From NCBI RefSeq assembly GCF_000355905.1, contig NZ_APLF01000009.1, positions 248,001 to 312,000 of the forward strand: a DNA stretch of 64,000 bases. Direction: 5' to 3'. This document shows, piece after piece, positions 1 to 10,216 of this stretch. Both the position numbers and the translations under genes were made by a program. How positions within the stretch are numbered: the first letter of the stretch is position 1; each line of letters begins with the position of its first letter. Origin of the DNA: Psychroflexus gondwanensis ACAM 44. Its GTDB lineage: Bacteria > Bacteroidota > Bacteroidia > Flavobacteriales > Flavobacteriaceae. The notes below the pieces were generated by a model. The model made no database searches, had not been told where the DNA came from, and worked only from the letters and a program-made list of their open reading frames with translations.

Positions 1-1
1 G

Positions 2-757
2 GTTATACCTAGACTTAAAGATCGATTTAGAACACCATATATCATTCATAAAACGGTTCTCACCTATGGGCTAGGAGAAAGTGCTATTGCAGAGCGTATC
101 GAAGACTGGGAAAATCAGTTGCCTAAATTTATAAAATTAGCATACTTGCCAAGCTTAGGACGAGTAAGGTTAAGATTGAGCGCCAGAGGAGAGGATGAGC
201 AGCTGCTTAAAGAGGGTTTAAATACCGCTGTTGAGCGTCTAAACAGAGTTATAGGCGATATTATAAAAGGATATGAAGATGAGCAAACTCTTGAAGAGCG
301 CATCGCTCAAGCCTTTGTGGATCGTGGACAGTCACTAATTACAGCAGAAAGTTGTACAGGAGGACGATTAGCATCAAAATTTACTGAAATACCTGGTGCT
401 TCTGCTTATTTTAAAGGATCGATTGTCAGCTATGCAACCTCTGCCAAAAATGATGTCCTACATATTTCAAAGGATCTTATTTCTAAGTACTCCGTAGTGA
501 GTTTAGAAATTACCGAAGCAATGGCCAACAAAGCCAAAGCGATGTTTAAAGCTGATTATGCTATTGCAACAACTGGAAACGCGGGTCCTTCTAAAGGAGA
601 TAGTGATGCAGAGATTGGAACGGTGTTTATTGCTATTGCTTCACCAGAAAAAACAGAAGTTCACGAATATCAATTTGGAAAACACCGAGAGAGAGTGACT
701 CAAAAAGCAGTGAATAAAGCGCTAGAGCTGATTTATGAAGCTATTTTAAAAAATTAA
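2..757 (+). CDS. cinA: CinA-like protein, C-terminal part (5' end outside window)
   Basis: This is the 3' part of a CinA family gene. The reading frame is open from base 2, so the true start lies upstream of the window. The last 150 or so residues form the NMN deamidase (PncC) domain, recognisable by the ITAESCTGG motif and by TGNAGP further on. The family recycles NMN in pyridine nucleotide salvage, and the N-terminal COG1058 domain acts on ADP-ribose or related compounds. The part before the PncC domain fits the end of that first domain, so this is a full-length two-domain CinA and not a lone PncC. It is followed by rpmB after a gap of about 85 bases. An ATG at 119 lies inside the domain and is not the start. 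Confidence 0.93.
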   Translation, partial: VIPRLKDRFRTPYIIHKTVLTYGLGESAIAERIEDWENQLPKFIKLAYLPSLGRVRLRLSARGEDEQLLKEGLNTAVERLNRVIGDIIKGYEDEQTLEERIAQAFVDRGQSLITAESCTGGRLASKFTEIPGASAYFKGSIVSYATSAKNDVLHISKDLISKYSVVSLEITEAMANKAKAMFKADYAIATTGNAGPSKGDSDAEIGTVFIAIASPEKTEVHEYQFGKHRERVTQKAVNKALELIYEAILKN

Positions 758-841
758 AAAACTCTGAAATTTATTTTTTCTAATTGAGAAAAATGTCGTT
801 AATTTGCATCCTGTTTTTAATAACACATAAAAGTATATATA

Positions 842-1081
842 ATGTCAAGAGTTTGTGAGCTTACTGGAAAAAGAGCAATGTCCGGAAATAATGTTTCCAA
901 AGCATTAAATAGAACTAGACGTAAATTTAGCGTCAACTTGGTTAAGAAAAGATTTTATATCCCAGGTGAGGATAAATGGATAACTTTAAAAGTATCCACT
1001 TCTATTTTGAAAACCATCAATAAAAAAGGAATTCACGCTGTTTTGAAAGATGCACGTGCTAAAGGATTCTTGACAAAATAG
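842..1081 (+). CDS. rpmB: 50S ribosomal protein L28
   Basis: This 79-residue basic protein is ribosomal protein bL28, a component of the large subunit. It opens with MSRVCELTGKRAMSGNNVS, the typical L28 start in which the TGKR-(x)-GN segment is conserved. The length is normal. It is the first gene of a tight cluster with L33 and the DUF4295 protein, a common gene order in Bacteroidota. The sequence TTAATTTG at 799-806 is one base from the TAnnTTTG promoter motif and could drive the cluster, but no good -33 element is seen. Confidence 0.97.
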   Translation: MSRVCELTGKRAMSGNNVSKALNRTRRKFSVNLVKKRFYIPGEDKWITLKVSTSILKTINKKGIHAVLKDARAKGFLTK

Positions 1082-1102
1082 AGATTATAAAGCATTTATA
1101 TT

Positions 1103-1285
1103 ATGGCAAAGAAAGGGAATAGAGTTCAAGTAATTATGGAATGTACAGAGCACAAAGAATCTGGCCTTCCAGGGACATCAAGATATATTACAACAAAGAA
1201 CAAAAGAAATACTCCAGATAGATTAGAGCTTAAAAAGTTCAATCCTATAATGAAGAAAATGACTGTTCACAAAGAAATTAAATAA
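1103..1285 (+). CDS. rpmG: 50S ribosomal protein L33
   Basis: This 60-residue protein is bL33 of the large ribosomal subunit. It shows the family pattern of a basic N-terminus, an ECTEHK segment, [11 protein letters not shown] and a C-terminal LKKFNP. Only one cysteine is present, so it belongs to the zinc-free (C-minus) form of L33, which lacks the two CxxC pairs. It lies 21 bases after rpmB and 3 bases before the DUF4295 gene, so the three are presumably one transcript. Confidence 0.97.
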   Translation: MAKKGNRVQVIMECTEHKESGLPGTSRYITTKNKRNTPDRLELKKFNPIMKKMTVHKEIK

Positions 1286-1288
1286 GAT

Positions 1289-1441
1289 ATGGCAAAGAAA
1301 TCGGTTGGTACAATACAGACAGGAACAAAAAGACTTACCAAAGCTATTAAAATGGTAAAATCACCAAAATCTGGTGCTTATGTTTATGTAGAAAAAATTA
1401 TGACTCCAGAAGAAGTCAATGACTTCATAAAGAGCAATTAA
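1289..1441 (+). CDS. DUF4295 small ribosome-associated protein
   Basis: A 50-codon gene begins at ATG 1289, three bases after rpmG, and ends at TAA 1439-1441. The product starts MAKKSVGTIQTGTKRLTKAI and is lysine-rich, with a C-terminal acidic segment containing MTPEEV. This matches the Bacteroidota-restricted DUF4295 family, nearly always encoded after L33. From memory, the family was reported as an extra large-subunit protein (bL38) in the Flavobacterium johnsoniae ribosome structure. The family match is seen in the sequence; the ribosomal role is recalled and not shown here. A rho-independent terminator follows directly. Confidence 0.9.
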   Translation: MAKKSVGTIQTGTKRLTKAIKMVKSPKSGAYVYVEKIMTPEEVNDFIKSN

Positions 1442-1463
1442 ATTTAAGACTTTATTATACGAG

Positions 1464-1494
1464 AAGCCGTTGCATTTTATGTAATGGCTTTTTT
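1464..1494 (+). terminator. rho-independent terminator after the L28-L33 cluster
   Basis: An 11-bp stem (1464-1474 with 1480-1490, two G-U pairs) with a 5-base loop is followed by a run of T. It lies just after the DUF4295 gene and before the ftsY promoter. Confidence 0.8.
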
Positions 1495-1503
1495 GTTTTT
1501 AAC

Positions 1504-1511
1504 TATCTTTG
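1504..1511 (+). promoter_or_regulatory. ftsY promoter -7 element
   Basis: TATCTTTG at 1504-1511 matches the Bacteroidota -7 consensus TAnnTTTG and lies about 50 bases before the ftsY ATG. No clear TTG is found at the expected -33 distance. Confidence 0.5.
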
Positions 1512-1559
1512 TGGTCATAATCAACTATAGGTTGAGGTAAATAGAATTATAACATAGAA

Positions 1560-2519
1560 ATGAGTTTTTTCAAAAAAATATTTTCCAAAGAAAAAAAAGA
1601 TAAATTAGATGAAGGTCTCGAGAAATCTAAATCAGATTTCTTTGGTAAGCTGGGTAAAGCGGTAGCTGGAAAATCCAAGGTAGACGAGAGTGTGCTTGAT
1701 GACTTAGAAGAAATTTTAGTCTCTAGTGATGTAGGGGTTTCAACCACCATTAAAATTATTGAAAGAATAGAGGCGAGAGTAGCTAGAGATAAGTACCTAG
1801 GTACAGACGAGCTTAATTTAATTTTAAGGGAAGAAATTGCTGGGCTATTGAGTGAATCTGAAAATGGAGAACTCGAGAGTTTGGAATTGCCAGAAGGTAA
1901 AAAACCTTATGTTATTATGGTTGTGGGTGTGAATGGTGTAGGTAAAACAACCACTATTGGTAAACTGGCGAAACAATACAAGATGAAGGGTAAAAAAGTA
2001 GTCTTGGGAGCTGGGGACACCTTTAGAGCCGCTGCAGTGGAACAACTACAGATATGGGCGGATCGTGTAGGGGTGCCTATCGTAAAACAAAAAATGGGAA
2101 GTGATCCTGCATCCGTAGCTTTCGATACAGTCCAGAGCGCCATAAAGCAAGATGCTGATGTTGTAATTTTGGATACTGCTGGTCGTTTACATAATAAAGT
2201 GAACTTGATGAATGAGCTCACAAAAATTAAACGGGTCATGCAAAAAGTTACGCCCAATGTTCCTGATGAAGTTCTTTTGGTTTTGGATGGTTCTACCGGT
2301 CAAAATGCTTTTGAACAAGCTAAACAGTTTACCGCTGCTACGGAGGTCACAGCCTTAGCGATTACTAAACTTGATGGCACAGCCAAAGGTGGTGTTGTGA
2401 TAGGAATTAGTGATCAATTCAAAATCCCGGTGAAGTACATAGGTGTTGGTGAAGGTATTGATGACCTTCAGATCTTTAATAAGTATGAATTTGTAGATTC
2501 TTTTTTTAGTAATAAATAA
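1560..2519 (+). CDS. ftsY: signal recognition particle receptor FtsY
   Basis: FtsY is the SRP receptor GTPase that docks ribosome-nascent-chain-SRP complexes at the membrane translocon. The 319-residue protein has a short charged A region (residues 1-40), the helical N domain (about 40-110) and the G domain. GTPase motifs visible are G1 GVNGVGKT at 123-130, DTFRAAA at 153-159, DTAGR at 205-209 and TKLDGTAKGG at 269-278. The A domain is short compared with E. coli, as usual in this phylum. The gene has its own promoter after the ribosomal protein terminator, and a small membrane protein gene follows after two bases. Confidence 0.98.
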   Translation: MSFFKKIFSKEKKDKLDEGLEKSKSDFFGKLGKAVAGKSKVDESVLDDLEEILVSSDVGVSTTIKIIERIEARVARDKYLGTDELNLILREEIAGLLSESENGELESLELPEGKKPYVIMVVGVNGVGKTTTIGKLAKQYKMKGKKVVLGAGDTFRAAAVEQLQIWADRVGVPIVKQKMGSDPASVAFDTVQSAIKQDADVVILDTAGRLHNKVNLMNELTKIKRVMQKVTPNVPDEVLLVLDGSTGQNAFEQAKQFTAATEVTALAITKLDGTAKGGVVIGISDQFKIPVKYIGVGEGIDDLQIFNKYEFVDSFFSNK

Positions 2520-2521
2520 TT

Positions 2522-2821
2522 ATGACAGACCAAAACCCAAGGCCTTTTTCATCGGACAAGAATAAATTGATTATCACTAAAATAATCGTGATCTATTCCG
2601 CTTTTTTTTTAATTCTTAAGCTATCAGCTATTTTTCAAGGAGGTTGGGTGATGGCCAATTTATTAGTAGCTCTTCCCTTGGTCGTTCTTGGCTTATTGGG
2701 GTTCTATTTTTTGAAATCCAACTCTACCAATTGGATTTATGCTTTAGGCAGCATAGTTATTATTTCTGCTATGCGTTATTATGAACAAGATTTAATCGTT
2801 TGGATCCATAATACAATCTAA
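2522..2821 (+). CDS. small three-helix membrane protein, unknown function
   Basis: This 99-residue product is not recognised. It has three hydrophobic segments at about residues 17-39, 43-65 and 72-88 with few charged residues between, so it is very probably an inner-membrane protein. It begins two bases after the ftsY stop and is probably co-transcribed with it. The link with the SRP receptor is only positional. The 109 bases after it contain the rimO promoter. Confidence 0.8.
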   Translation: MTDQNPRPFSSDKNKLIITKIIVIYSAFFLILKLSAIFQGGWVMANLLVALPLVVLGLLGFYFLKSNSTNWIYALGSIVIISAMRYYEQDLIVWIHNTI

Positions 2822-2900
2822 GCTGTTGTAAAAAATAGATAGTCTTAAGCTTTTATCATAGGTTTAAGGCTGTTAAATTATATTACAACCTAAGAGATTG

Positions 2901-2908
2901 TATCTTTG
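2901..2908 (+). promoter_or_regulatory. rimO promoter -7 element (decides the rimO start)
   Basis: TATCTTTG at 2901-2908 matches TAnnTTTG. It overlaps a TTG at 2898 that would otherwise extend the rimO frame, so translation must start downstream, at ATG 2931. Confidence 0.65.
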
Positions 2909-2930
2909 CAAACAAATTTTCAAGAAGCAG

Positions 2931-4253
2931 ATGAGGACAAAATCAATAAAGAAGAATAAAATCAATGTAGTAACACTAGGGTGTAGTAAAAATATCTACG
3001 ATTCCGAAATTTTGATGGGACAACTTAAAGCCAATGGTAAAGAGGTTGCTCACGAAACTGAGGGCGATATAGTAGTGATAAATACCTGTGGTTTTATTGA
3101 TAATGCAAAAGAAGAATCTGTTAATACAATTCTTGATTTTGTTCAGAAAAAAGAGAAGGGTGAGGTTAAAAAAGTGTTTGTGACAGGGTGCTTGTCAGAA
3201 CGTTATAAGCCAGACCTTCAAAAAGAAATACCAAACGTAGACCAATATTTTGGAACAACCGAACTTCCAGCGCTACTTAAAGCCTTAGGAGCAGACTACA
3301 AACACGAACTTATTGGCGAGCGCCTAACGACGACTCCAAAAAATTATGCTTTCCTAAAAATTGCTGAAGGTTGTGATCGTCCATGTTCATTTTGTGCAAT
3401 TCCTCTAATGCGAGGAGGCCACAAATCTACACCGATCGAAGATCTCGTGAAAGAAGCTAAAAGCCTAGCGGCGAAAGGAGTTAAGGAATTAATATTGATT
3501 GCTCAAGATCTGACTTATTACGGGCTTGATTTATATAAAAAGAGAAACTTAGCTGAATTGCTAAGGGAATTGGTCAAAGTAGAAGGTATAGAATGGATCC
3601 GTTTACATTACGCATTTCCAACTGGTTTTCCTGTTGACGTCCTTGACGTTATAAGAGAAGAGCCGAAAGTCTGTAATTATATCGATATTCCGTTACAGCA
3701 CATTTCAGATCACTTGCTGAAATCTATGCGAAGAGGAACTACCCATAAAAAAACAACAGACTTGCTTATTAAGTTTAGAAAAGAAGTTCCTAAGATGGCT
3801 ATCAGAACGACCCTTATCGTAGGTTATCCTGGTGAAACTGAAGAAGATTTTGAAGAGCTAAAACAATGGGTACAAGAGATGCGTTTTGAGCGTCTAGGCT
3901 GTTTTACCTATTCTCACGAAGAAAATACACATGCTTATAACCTTGAGGATGATGTGCCTGAGGAAGTTAAAATGCAACGTGCCAATGAAATTATGGAGAT
4001 TCAGTCTCAAATTTCTTGGGAATTGAATCAGCAAAAAATTGGGAAGACCTTCAAATGTGTGATTGACCGAAAAGAAGGCAACTATTTTGTAGGAAGAACG
4101 GAATATGATTCCCCTGATGTGGATAATGAAGTTCTTATTGATGCCAAAGCACATTACTTAAAAACGGGAGAATTCACTCAAATAAAAGTGACTGAAGCTG
4201 CTGATTTTGATTTGTATGGAGAGCCTGTTTCTGTTGAAGCTATTTTGAATTAA
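2931..4253 (+). CDS. rimO: ribosomal protein S12 methylthiotransferase RimO
   Basis: RimO is a radical-SAM enzyme with two Fe-S clusters that adds a methylthio group to an aspartate of ribosomal protein S12. The 440-residue product has the UPF0004 domain with cysteines C18, C53 and C87 for the auxiliary cluster, the radical-SAM motif CDRPCSFC (C148, C152, C155) and a C-terminal TRAM domain from about residue 375. The opening VTLGCSKNIYDSE is typical of RimO as opposed to MiaB. ATG 2931 is chosen because a promoter element covers the upstream TTG at 2898. It sits alone between two promoters. Confidence 0.97.
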   Translation: MRTKSIKKNKINVVTLGCSKNIYDSEILMGQLKANGKEVAHETEGDIVVINTCGFIDNAKEESVNTILDFVQKKEKGEVKKVFVTGCLSERYKPDLQKEIPNVDQYFGTTELPALLKALGADYKHELIGERLTTTPKNYAFLKIAEGCDRPCSFCAIPLMRGGHKSTPIEDLVKEAKSLAAKGVKELILIAQDLTYYGLDLYKKRNLAELLRELVKVEGIEWIRLHYAFPTGFPVDVLDVIREEPKVCNYIDIPLQHISDHLLKSMRRGTTHKKTTDLLIKFRKEVPKMAIRTTLIVGYPGETEEDFEELKQWVQEMRFERLGCFTYSHEENTHAYNLEDDVPEEVKMQRANEIMEIQSQISWELNQQKIGKTFKCVIDRKEGNYFVGRTEYDSPDVDNEVLIDAKAHYLKTGEFTQIKVTEAADFDLYGEPVSVEAILN

Positions 4254-4286
4254 CTTAACTTTTAAAGCTTTTTCATATCCCTCATT

Positions 4287-4294
4287 TATATTTG
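4287..4294 (+). promoter_or_regulatory. bshC promoter -7 element
   Basis: TATATTTG at 4287-4294 is a perfect TAnnTTTG match 21 bases before the bshC ATG. The -33 element is not obvious. Confidence 0.55.
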
Positions 4295-4315
4295 TGAGGA
4301 TTCAAACTTAAATTT

Positions 4316-5929
4316 ATGGCCGACTGTTTACCTTTTCGTTCAACAGGTTTCTTTAGTGATCTTATTTCAGATTATATCGAGCAAAGCCAAGATTTAAAGC
4401 CGTTTTATAATCGTTTCCCATCCATTGAAAGTTTCAAAGATCAAATTTCTGAAAAGCAGAAGAGCTATAACCAAGACAACCGAAAAGTTTTAGTTGAAGT
4501 TCTCAAAGAACAGTACCAATCCCTATCGACATCAGAAGATACCAAATTTCACATTGAATCCCTTCATGATTCTTCTACATTCACAGTAACCACTGGGCAC
4601 CAGCTTAATTTATTCACAGGCCCGCTTTATTTTCTTTATAAAATAGTTTCCACACTAAATTTAGCTAAATCGCTGAAGGAAAACTATCCAGATTTCAATT
4701 TTGTTCCTGTCTACTGGATGGCCACAGAAGACCATGATTTTGAAGAAATCAATTATTTTAATTATCAACACAAAAAGCTAGAGTGGAAAACCAATGCTGA
4801 AGGTGCTGTAGGTCATTTATCTACAGCGGGTCTGGACCAACTTAGCAAAACCATTGAAACTGAATTTGGGAAAAGTGATAATGCTGAATATCTAAAAGGT
4901 CTGTTTAAAGTGGCCTATCTAGAGCATGAAACCCTTGCTGAAGCTACACAGTTTTTAGCTAACGAATTATTTGGAGACTACGGGTTGGTTGTTTTGGATG
5001 CTGATGATGCACGCTTAAAGTCCAAGTTTAGTAAGGAAATAAAAAATGATTTGGTGTATCACACTGCTTTTCGTCAAATCGAGAAGCAATCCGATAAATT
5101 ATCCAAACTTGGGTATGGCCTTCAAGTGAATCCAAGAGAAATCAATCTTTTTTATTTGCATGAAAAAATACGATCGAGAATAGTCCAAAAAGATGAATAC
5201 TACCACGTGTTGGATACCGATATAAAGTTCACAGAAACAGAACTTTTAGATTCGGTCAATCAACATCCAGAGCGCTTTTCGCCCAACGTAGCTTTAAGGC
5301 CGCTTTACCAAGAAGTGATTTTACCAAATCTAGCATACATAGGTGGAGGAGGTGAGTTGGCTTATTGGTTGGAATTAAAATCTTATTTTGAAGCGGAACA
5401 GGTGACTTTTCCTTCTCTCGTGTTAAGAAATTCGGTCCTGCTATATTCAGATAAAACCTCTAGTAAGCTGAATAAATTAGGGACTAAAATTCAAGATCTC
5501 TTTCTTTCACCGGATCAGTTAGAAGCCCAGCATACCAAAAAAAATTCAAAGATAGATATCGATTTTAGTAAGCAGAAACAAGCCCTAGAAAAGCAATTTG
5601 AAGATTTATACGAGTTGGCTAAAAAAACAGATGAATCGTTTTATGGTGCTGTAGCAGCACAAGAGAAAAAGCAAAAAAATGGCCTAGATCATCTCGAGAA
5701 GCGTTTGCTGAAAGCACAAAAGCGTAAATTAAAGTCGGAGAACGAACGTGTTTTGGAATTACAACAGATGTTATTTCCAAAGCAATCACTTCAAGAGCGA
5801 TCCCTAAATTTTAGTGAAATCTACATAGATTATGGAGAGCGCTTAATCCCTAAATTAATAGAAGAACTGGACCCTTTTCAAATGAAGTTCCTCTGTTTGG
5901 AGTTAGCTATTTACAATAAAAAACACTAA
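4316..5929 (+). CDS. bshC: bacillithiol biosynthesis cysteine-adding enzyme BshC
   Basis: BshC joins cysteine to glucosamine-malate in the last step of bacillithiol synthesis. The 537-residue length is normal. Family landmarks include the TTGHQ(L)N(L)FTGP segment near residues 92-102 and PVYWMATEDHDFEE near 131-144, both part of the Rossmann-like core, followed by a basic coiled coil at about 400-490. Bacillithiol occurs in Bacteroidota as well as Firmicutes. The bshA and bshB genes are not in this window. The gene is followed after three bases by a PLP decarboxylase, suggesting an operon, although no pathway link is known to me. Confidence 0.94.
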   Translation: MADCLPFRSTGFFSDLISDYIEQSQDLKPFYNRFPSIESFKDQISEKQKSYNQDNRKVLVEVLKEQYQSLSTSEDTKFHIESLHDSSTFTVTTGHQLNLFTGPLYFLYKIVSTLNLAKSLKENYPDFNFVPVYWMATEDHDFEEINYFNYQHKKLEWKTNAEGAVGHLSTAGLDQLSKTIETEFGKSDNAEYLKGLFKVAYLEHETLAEATQFLANELFGDYGLVVLDADDARLKSKFSKEIKNDLVYHTAFRQIEKQSDKLSKLGYGLQVNPREINLFYLHEKIRSRIVQKDEYYHVLDTDIKFTETELLDSVNQHPERFSPNVALRPLYQEVILPNLAYIGGGGELAYWLELKSYFEAEQVTFPSLVLRNSVLLYSDKTSSKLNKLGTKIQDLFLSPDQLEAQHTKKNSKIDIDFSKQKQALEKQFEDLYELAKKTDESFYGAVAAQEKKQKNGLDHLEKRLLKAQKRKLKSENERVLELQQMLFPKQSLQERSLNFSEIYIDYGERLIPKLIEELDPFQMKFLCLELAIYNKKH

Positions 5930-5932
5930 GTT

Positions 5933-7321
5933 ATGAAAAGCATGCACGCTGTAGATATGGAGACTGTCGAAATGACTCTCGACATCATGAAATATGCCAT
6001 CAATAGAATATCGAACACTTCTCCTGAGTTGGGTAAGCCAAAACAGGAAAAAGAGCTTTTAGAACTTGTTGGAGACACCGTTACCAAAGAAGGTATTGGA
6101 GGTGAGAAAGCGTTTCAGTTATTTAGAGATGTTTTGGTGAAAGCCGCAGTGCCTGTAGACCATCCAAGACATTTGGCTTTTGTTCCTGCTGCTCCAACAC
6201 GTGCTGCAGTGTTATTTGATTTAGTAACCTCGGCTGCAAGTATTCATGGCGCCTATTGGATGACTGGCGGTGGTGGTATCTTTTGCGAAAATCGAGCCAT
6301 GGAGTGGTTGGTCTCTCTTACGGGAATGCCAGAAGGAACTTTTGGAGTTTTTACCAGTGGGGGAACTGCTGCCAATCTTTCAGCTATAGTTACGGCAAGA
6401 GAGTATTGGAGGTCATTAGAAGATGAGAATAAAGCCTTGAAGGGCTTGATCATTACTTCTAGTGGAGCCCACTCTTCAGTAAAATCTATGGCGCAAGTTA
6501 TTGATGCCGATATTTTTACTGTAGATAATAACGATGAACATAAACTCACACAGCAGTGTTTGGAAAAAGAAATTGAAGGTCTGTCTGCATTTGACAGGAA
6601 ACGATTATTTGCTGTGGTAGCGACAGGAGGAACTACAAACGCTGGGATTATCGATGATTTGAGTGGTGTTGCCGAAGTGTGCAAGCGAGAACATTTATGG
6701 TTCCACGTGGATGCTGCTTATGGTGGTGCAGCTTTGGCTGCTCCCTCGGTAAGACATCTTTTTAATGGTATTGAAAAAGCAGATAGTGTGACTATAGATC
6801 CTCATAAATGGATGTTCTCTCCTTACGATTGTGGAGCGATTATTTATAAAGACATGGATCTGGCCAGAAATGCCCATTCGCAAAAAGGAGCCTACTTAGA
6901 TATTTTTAAAGACGAAGGAGCTCAGGGTTTTAATCCATCAGATTATCAAATTCAATTGACAAGACGCCTTAGAGGGTTGCCTTTATGGTATTCTTTGGCG
7001 ATGCACGGGACAGACCGATATACTGTAGCAATAGAAAGAGGGCTTGAATTAGCAAATAACGCCGCTAAACAAATTGAACAGTTGCCTTTTGTCGAACTGG
7101 TTCGAGAACCTGGATTATCCTGTGTTTTATTTTCTAGACTAGGTTGGACTGCTGAAGATTATAGAGAATGGACCTATACCAATCACGATAGTGGTTTTGC
7201 CTTAGTAACTCCTACCAAATGGACTGGGAAAGATGGTGAAATCACCTGTGCTAGGTTTTGCTTTATCAATCCAGATACGACCGAAAAGGATATTAAGGAG
7301 ATACTAGAGTCCATGAAATAA
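5933..7321 (+). CDS. PLP-dependent group II amino acid decarboxylase
   Basis: The 462-residue protein belongs to the glutamate/aromatic amino acid decarboxylase fold-type I family. PLP-binding features are TSGGTAAN at 141-148, His180 (ring stacking position), HVDAAYGG with Asp260, and the Schiff-base lysine K292 in DPHKWMF. The substrate cannot be told from sequence; aromatic amino acids, glutamate or aspartate are all possible. It lies three bases after bshC and ends at a strong hairpin, so bshC and this gene form a two-gene operon. A cysteine or aspartate-derived substrate would fit the neighbour but is a guess. Confidence 0.9.
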   Translation: MKSMHAVDMETVEMTLDIMKYAINRISNTSPELGKPKQEKELLELVGDTVTKEGIGGEKAFQLFRDVLVKAAVPVDHPRHLAFVPAAPTRAAVLFDLVTSAASIHGAYWMTGGGGIFCENRAMEWLVSLTGMPEGTFGVFTSGGTAANLSAIVTAREYWRSLEDENKALKGLIITSSGAHSSVKSMAQVIDADIFTVDNNDEHKLTQQCLEKEIEGLSAFDRKRLFAVVATGGTTNAGIIDDLSGVAEVCKREHLWFHVDAAYGGAALAAPSVRHLFNGIEKADSVTIDPHKWMFSPYDCGAIIYKDMDLARNAHSQKGAYLDIFKDEGAQGFNPSDYQIQLTRRLRGLPLWYSLAMHGTDRYTVAIERGLELANNAAKQIEQLPFVELVREPGLSCVLFSRLGWTAEDYREWTYTNHDSGFALVTPTKWTGKDGEITCARFCFINPDTTEKDIKEILESMK

Positions 7322-7331
7322 ACCTTTAAAA

Positions 7332-7367
7332 ACACTACCTCCTCATTTCCTAATGAGGAGGTAGTGT
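7332..7367. terminator. bidirectional hairpin terminator
   Basis: A perfect 15-bp inverted repeat (7332-7346 with 7353-7367, 6-base loop) lies between two convergent genes. On the minus strand it is followed by a T run, so it best fits the DUF2911 gene, and it can also end the decarboxylase transcript. Confidence 0.85.
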
Positions 7368-7397
7368 AAGATTAAATTACGTTCGTTTGTGGTTGAA

Positions 7398-7934
7398 CTA
7401 TAATTTCTGAATTGGAATTTCCACAAAAGTATCATCCCAACCCATCAAAAGGTCGGAGCCATATTTGGTAGGTTTAAAAGTAACTGAGAAATCCTCGATG
7501 GTGGCGGCTGTATTTCTAGCCTCCACACTTGTTCTTAATATATCTAAAGAGTCGTCATAACTGTACGCTCCCCATGTGTTGATTGCTTTGTTAATTATAA
7601 CCACCCAGTTTTCTTTATTAGGAATGGTGTACAGGGCGTAAGTGCCAGCTTTTACTTTTTCACTGTTAAAAAGGACATCTTCATAGAATGTGATTTCTGT
7701 AGCTTCGTTTGCTCCAGTCCTCCATATTTTACCATAAGGAACTAATTCTCCAAAGATAACACGATTCTTCTTTTTTGGCCTGCTATAAATGATTCTAGCG
7801 AGTGGGGAGTTGTCTTGATTCCTTGTGATGACAGCATCCATGGGACTTTTATCTAGATCTTTAAAATCCTGTGCAGATATGGATACTGTTGTAAGAATGA
7901 GAACAAAGGAAAAACATAAATTGAGTAATTTCAT
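7398..7934 (-). CDS. DUF2911 family secreted protein
   Basis: This 178-residue protein has an N-terminal signal peptide ending near the SISAQ segment (residues 18-22), so it is exported to the periplasm or beyond. The rest matches the DUF2911 family, common in Bacteroidota, with the FGELVPYGKIWRTGANEAT motif and the AGTYALYTIP motif. The biochemical role of the family is unknown. It is a single-gene unit, transcribed towards the decarboxylase gene and ended by the shared hairpin. Confidence 0.88.
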   Translation of the reverse strand: MKLLNLCFSFVLILTTVSISAQDFKDLDKSPMDAVITRNQDNSPLARIIYSRPKKKNRVIFGELVPYGKIWRTGANEATEITFYEDVLFNSEKVKAGTYALYTIPNKENWVVIINKAINTWGAYSYDDSLDILRTSVEARNTAATIEDFSVTFKPTKYGSDLLMGWDDTFVEIPIQKL

Positions 7935-8131
7935 TTCTTTAAATTTTTATCAAATTAAATCTATGGATTCTCTTTATGAGTTTAATTTGTGTTAAAGTAA
8001 TATATAATTTTACTAAAATTGGATTCTAAGCTTATATCGTAATAATCTAAAGCAAAATACTGTAATTGAAATTAACTTCAATAAAATCGATTTAAGTAGG
8101 TTAAAATCATCAAAAAACATATCCAATTCAC

Positions 8132-8139
8132 TATATTTG
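8132..8139 (+). promoter_or_regulatory. gyrB promoter -7 element
   Basis: TATATTTG at 8132-8139 is a perfect TAnnTTTG match 25 bases before the gyrB ATG. The -33 box is weak. Confidence 0.55.
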
Positions 8140-8158
8140 TTTGTTGTTAAACTAATAA

Positions 8159-10105
<1,947 letters not shown>

Positions 10106-10216
10106 TTGAATTTGTATGAAACCTTTGAAAAGTCTTATTTATCTGGGTTTTTTAAGTTTTTGTTCTATCGACTAAATTTTGGAATTTAATTATTAATTAT
10201 ATAAAAACAATTAAAG

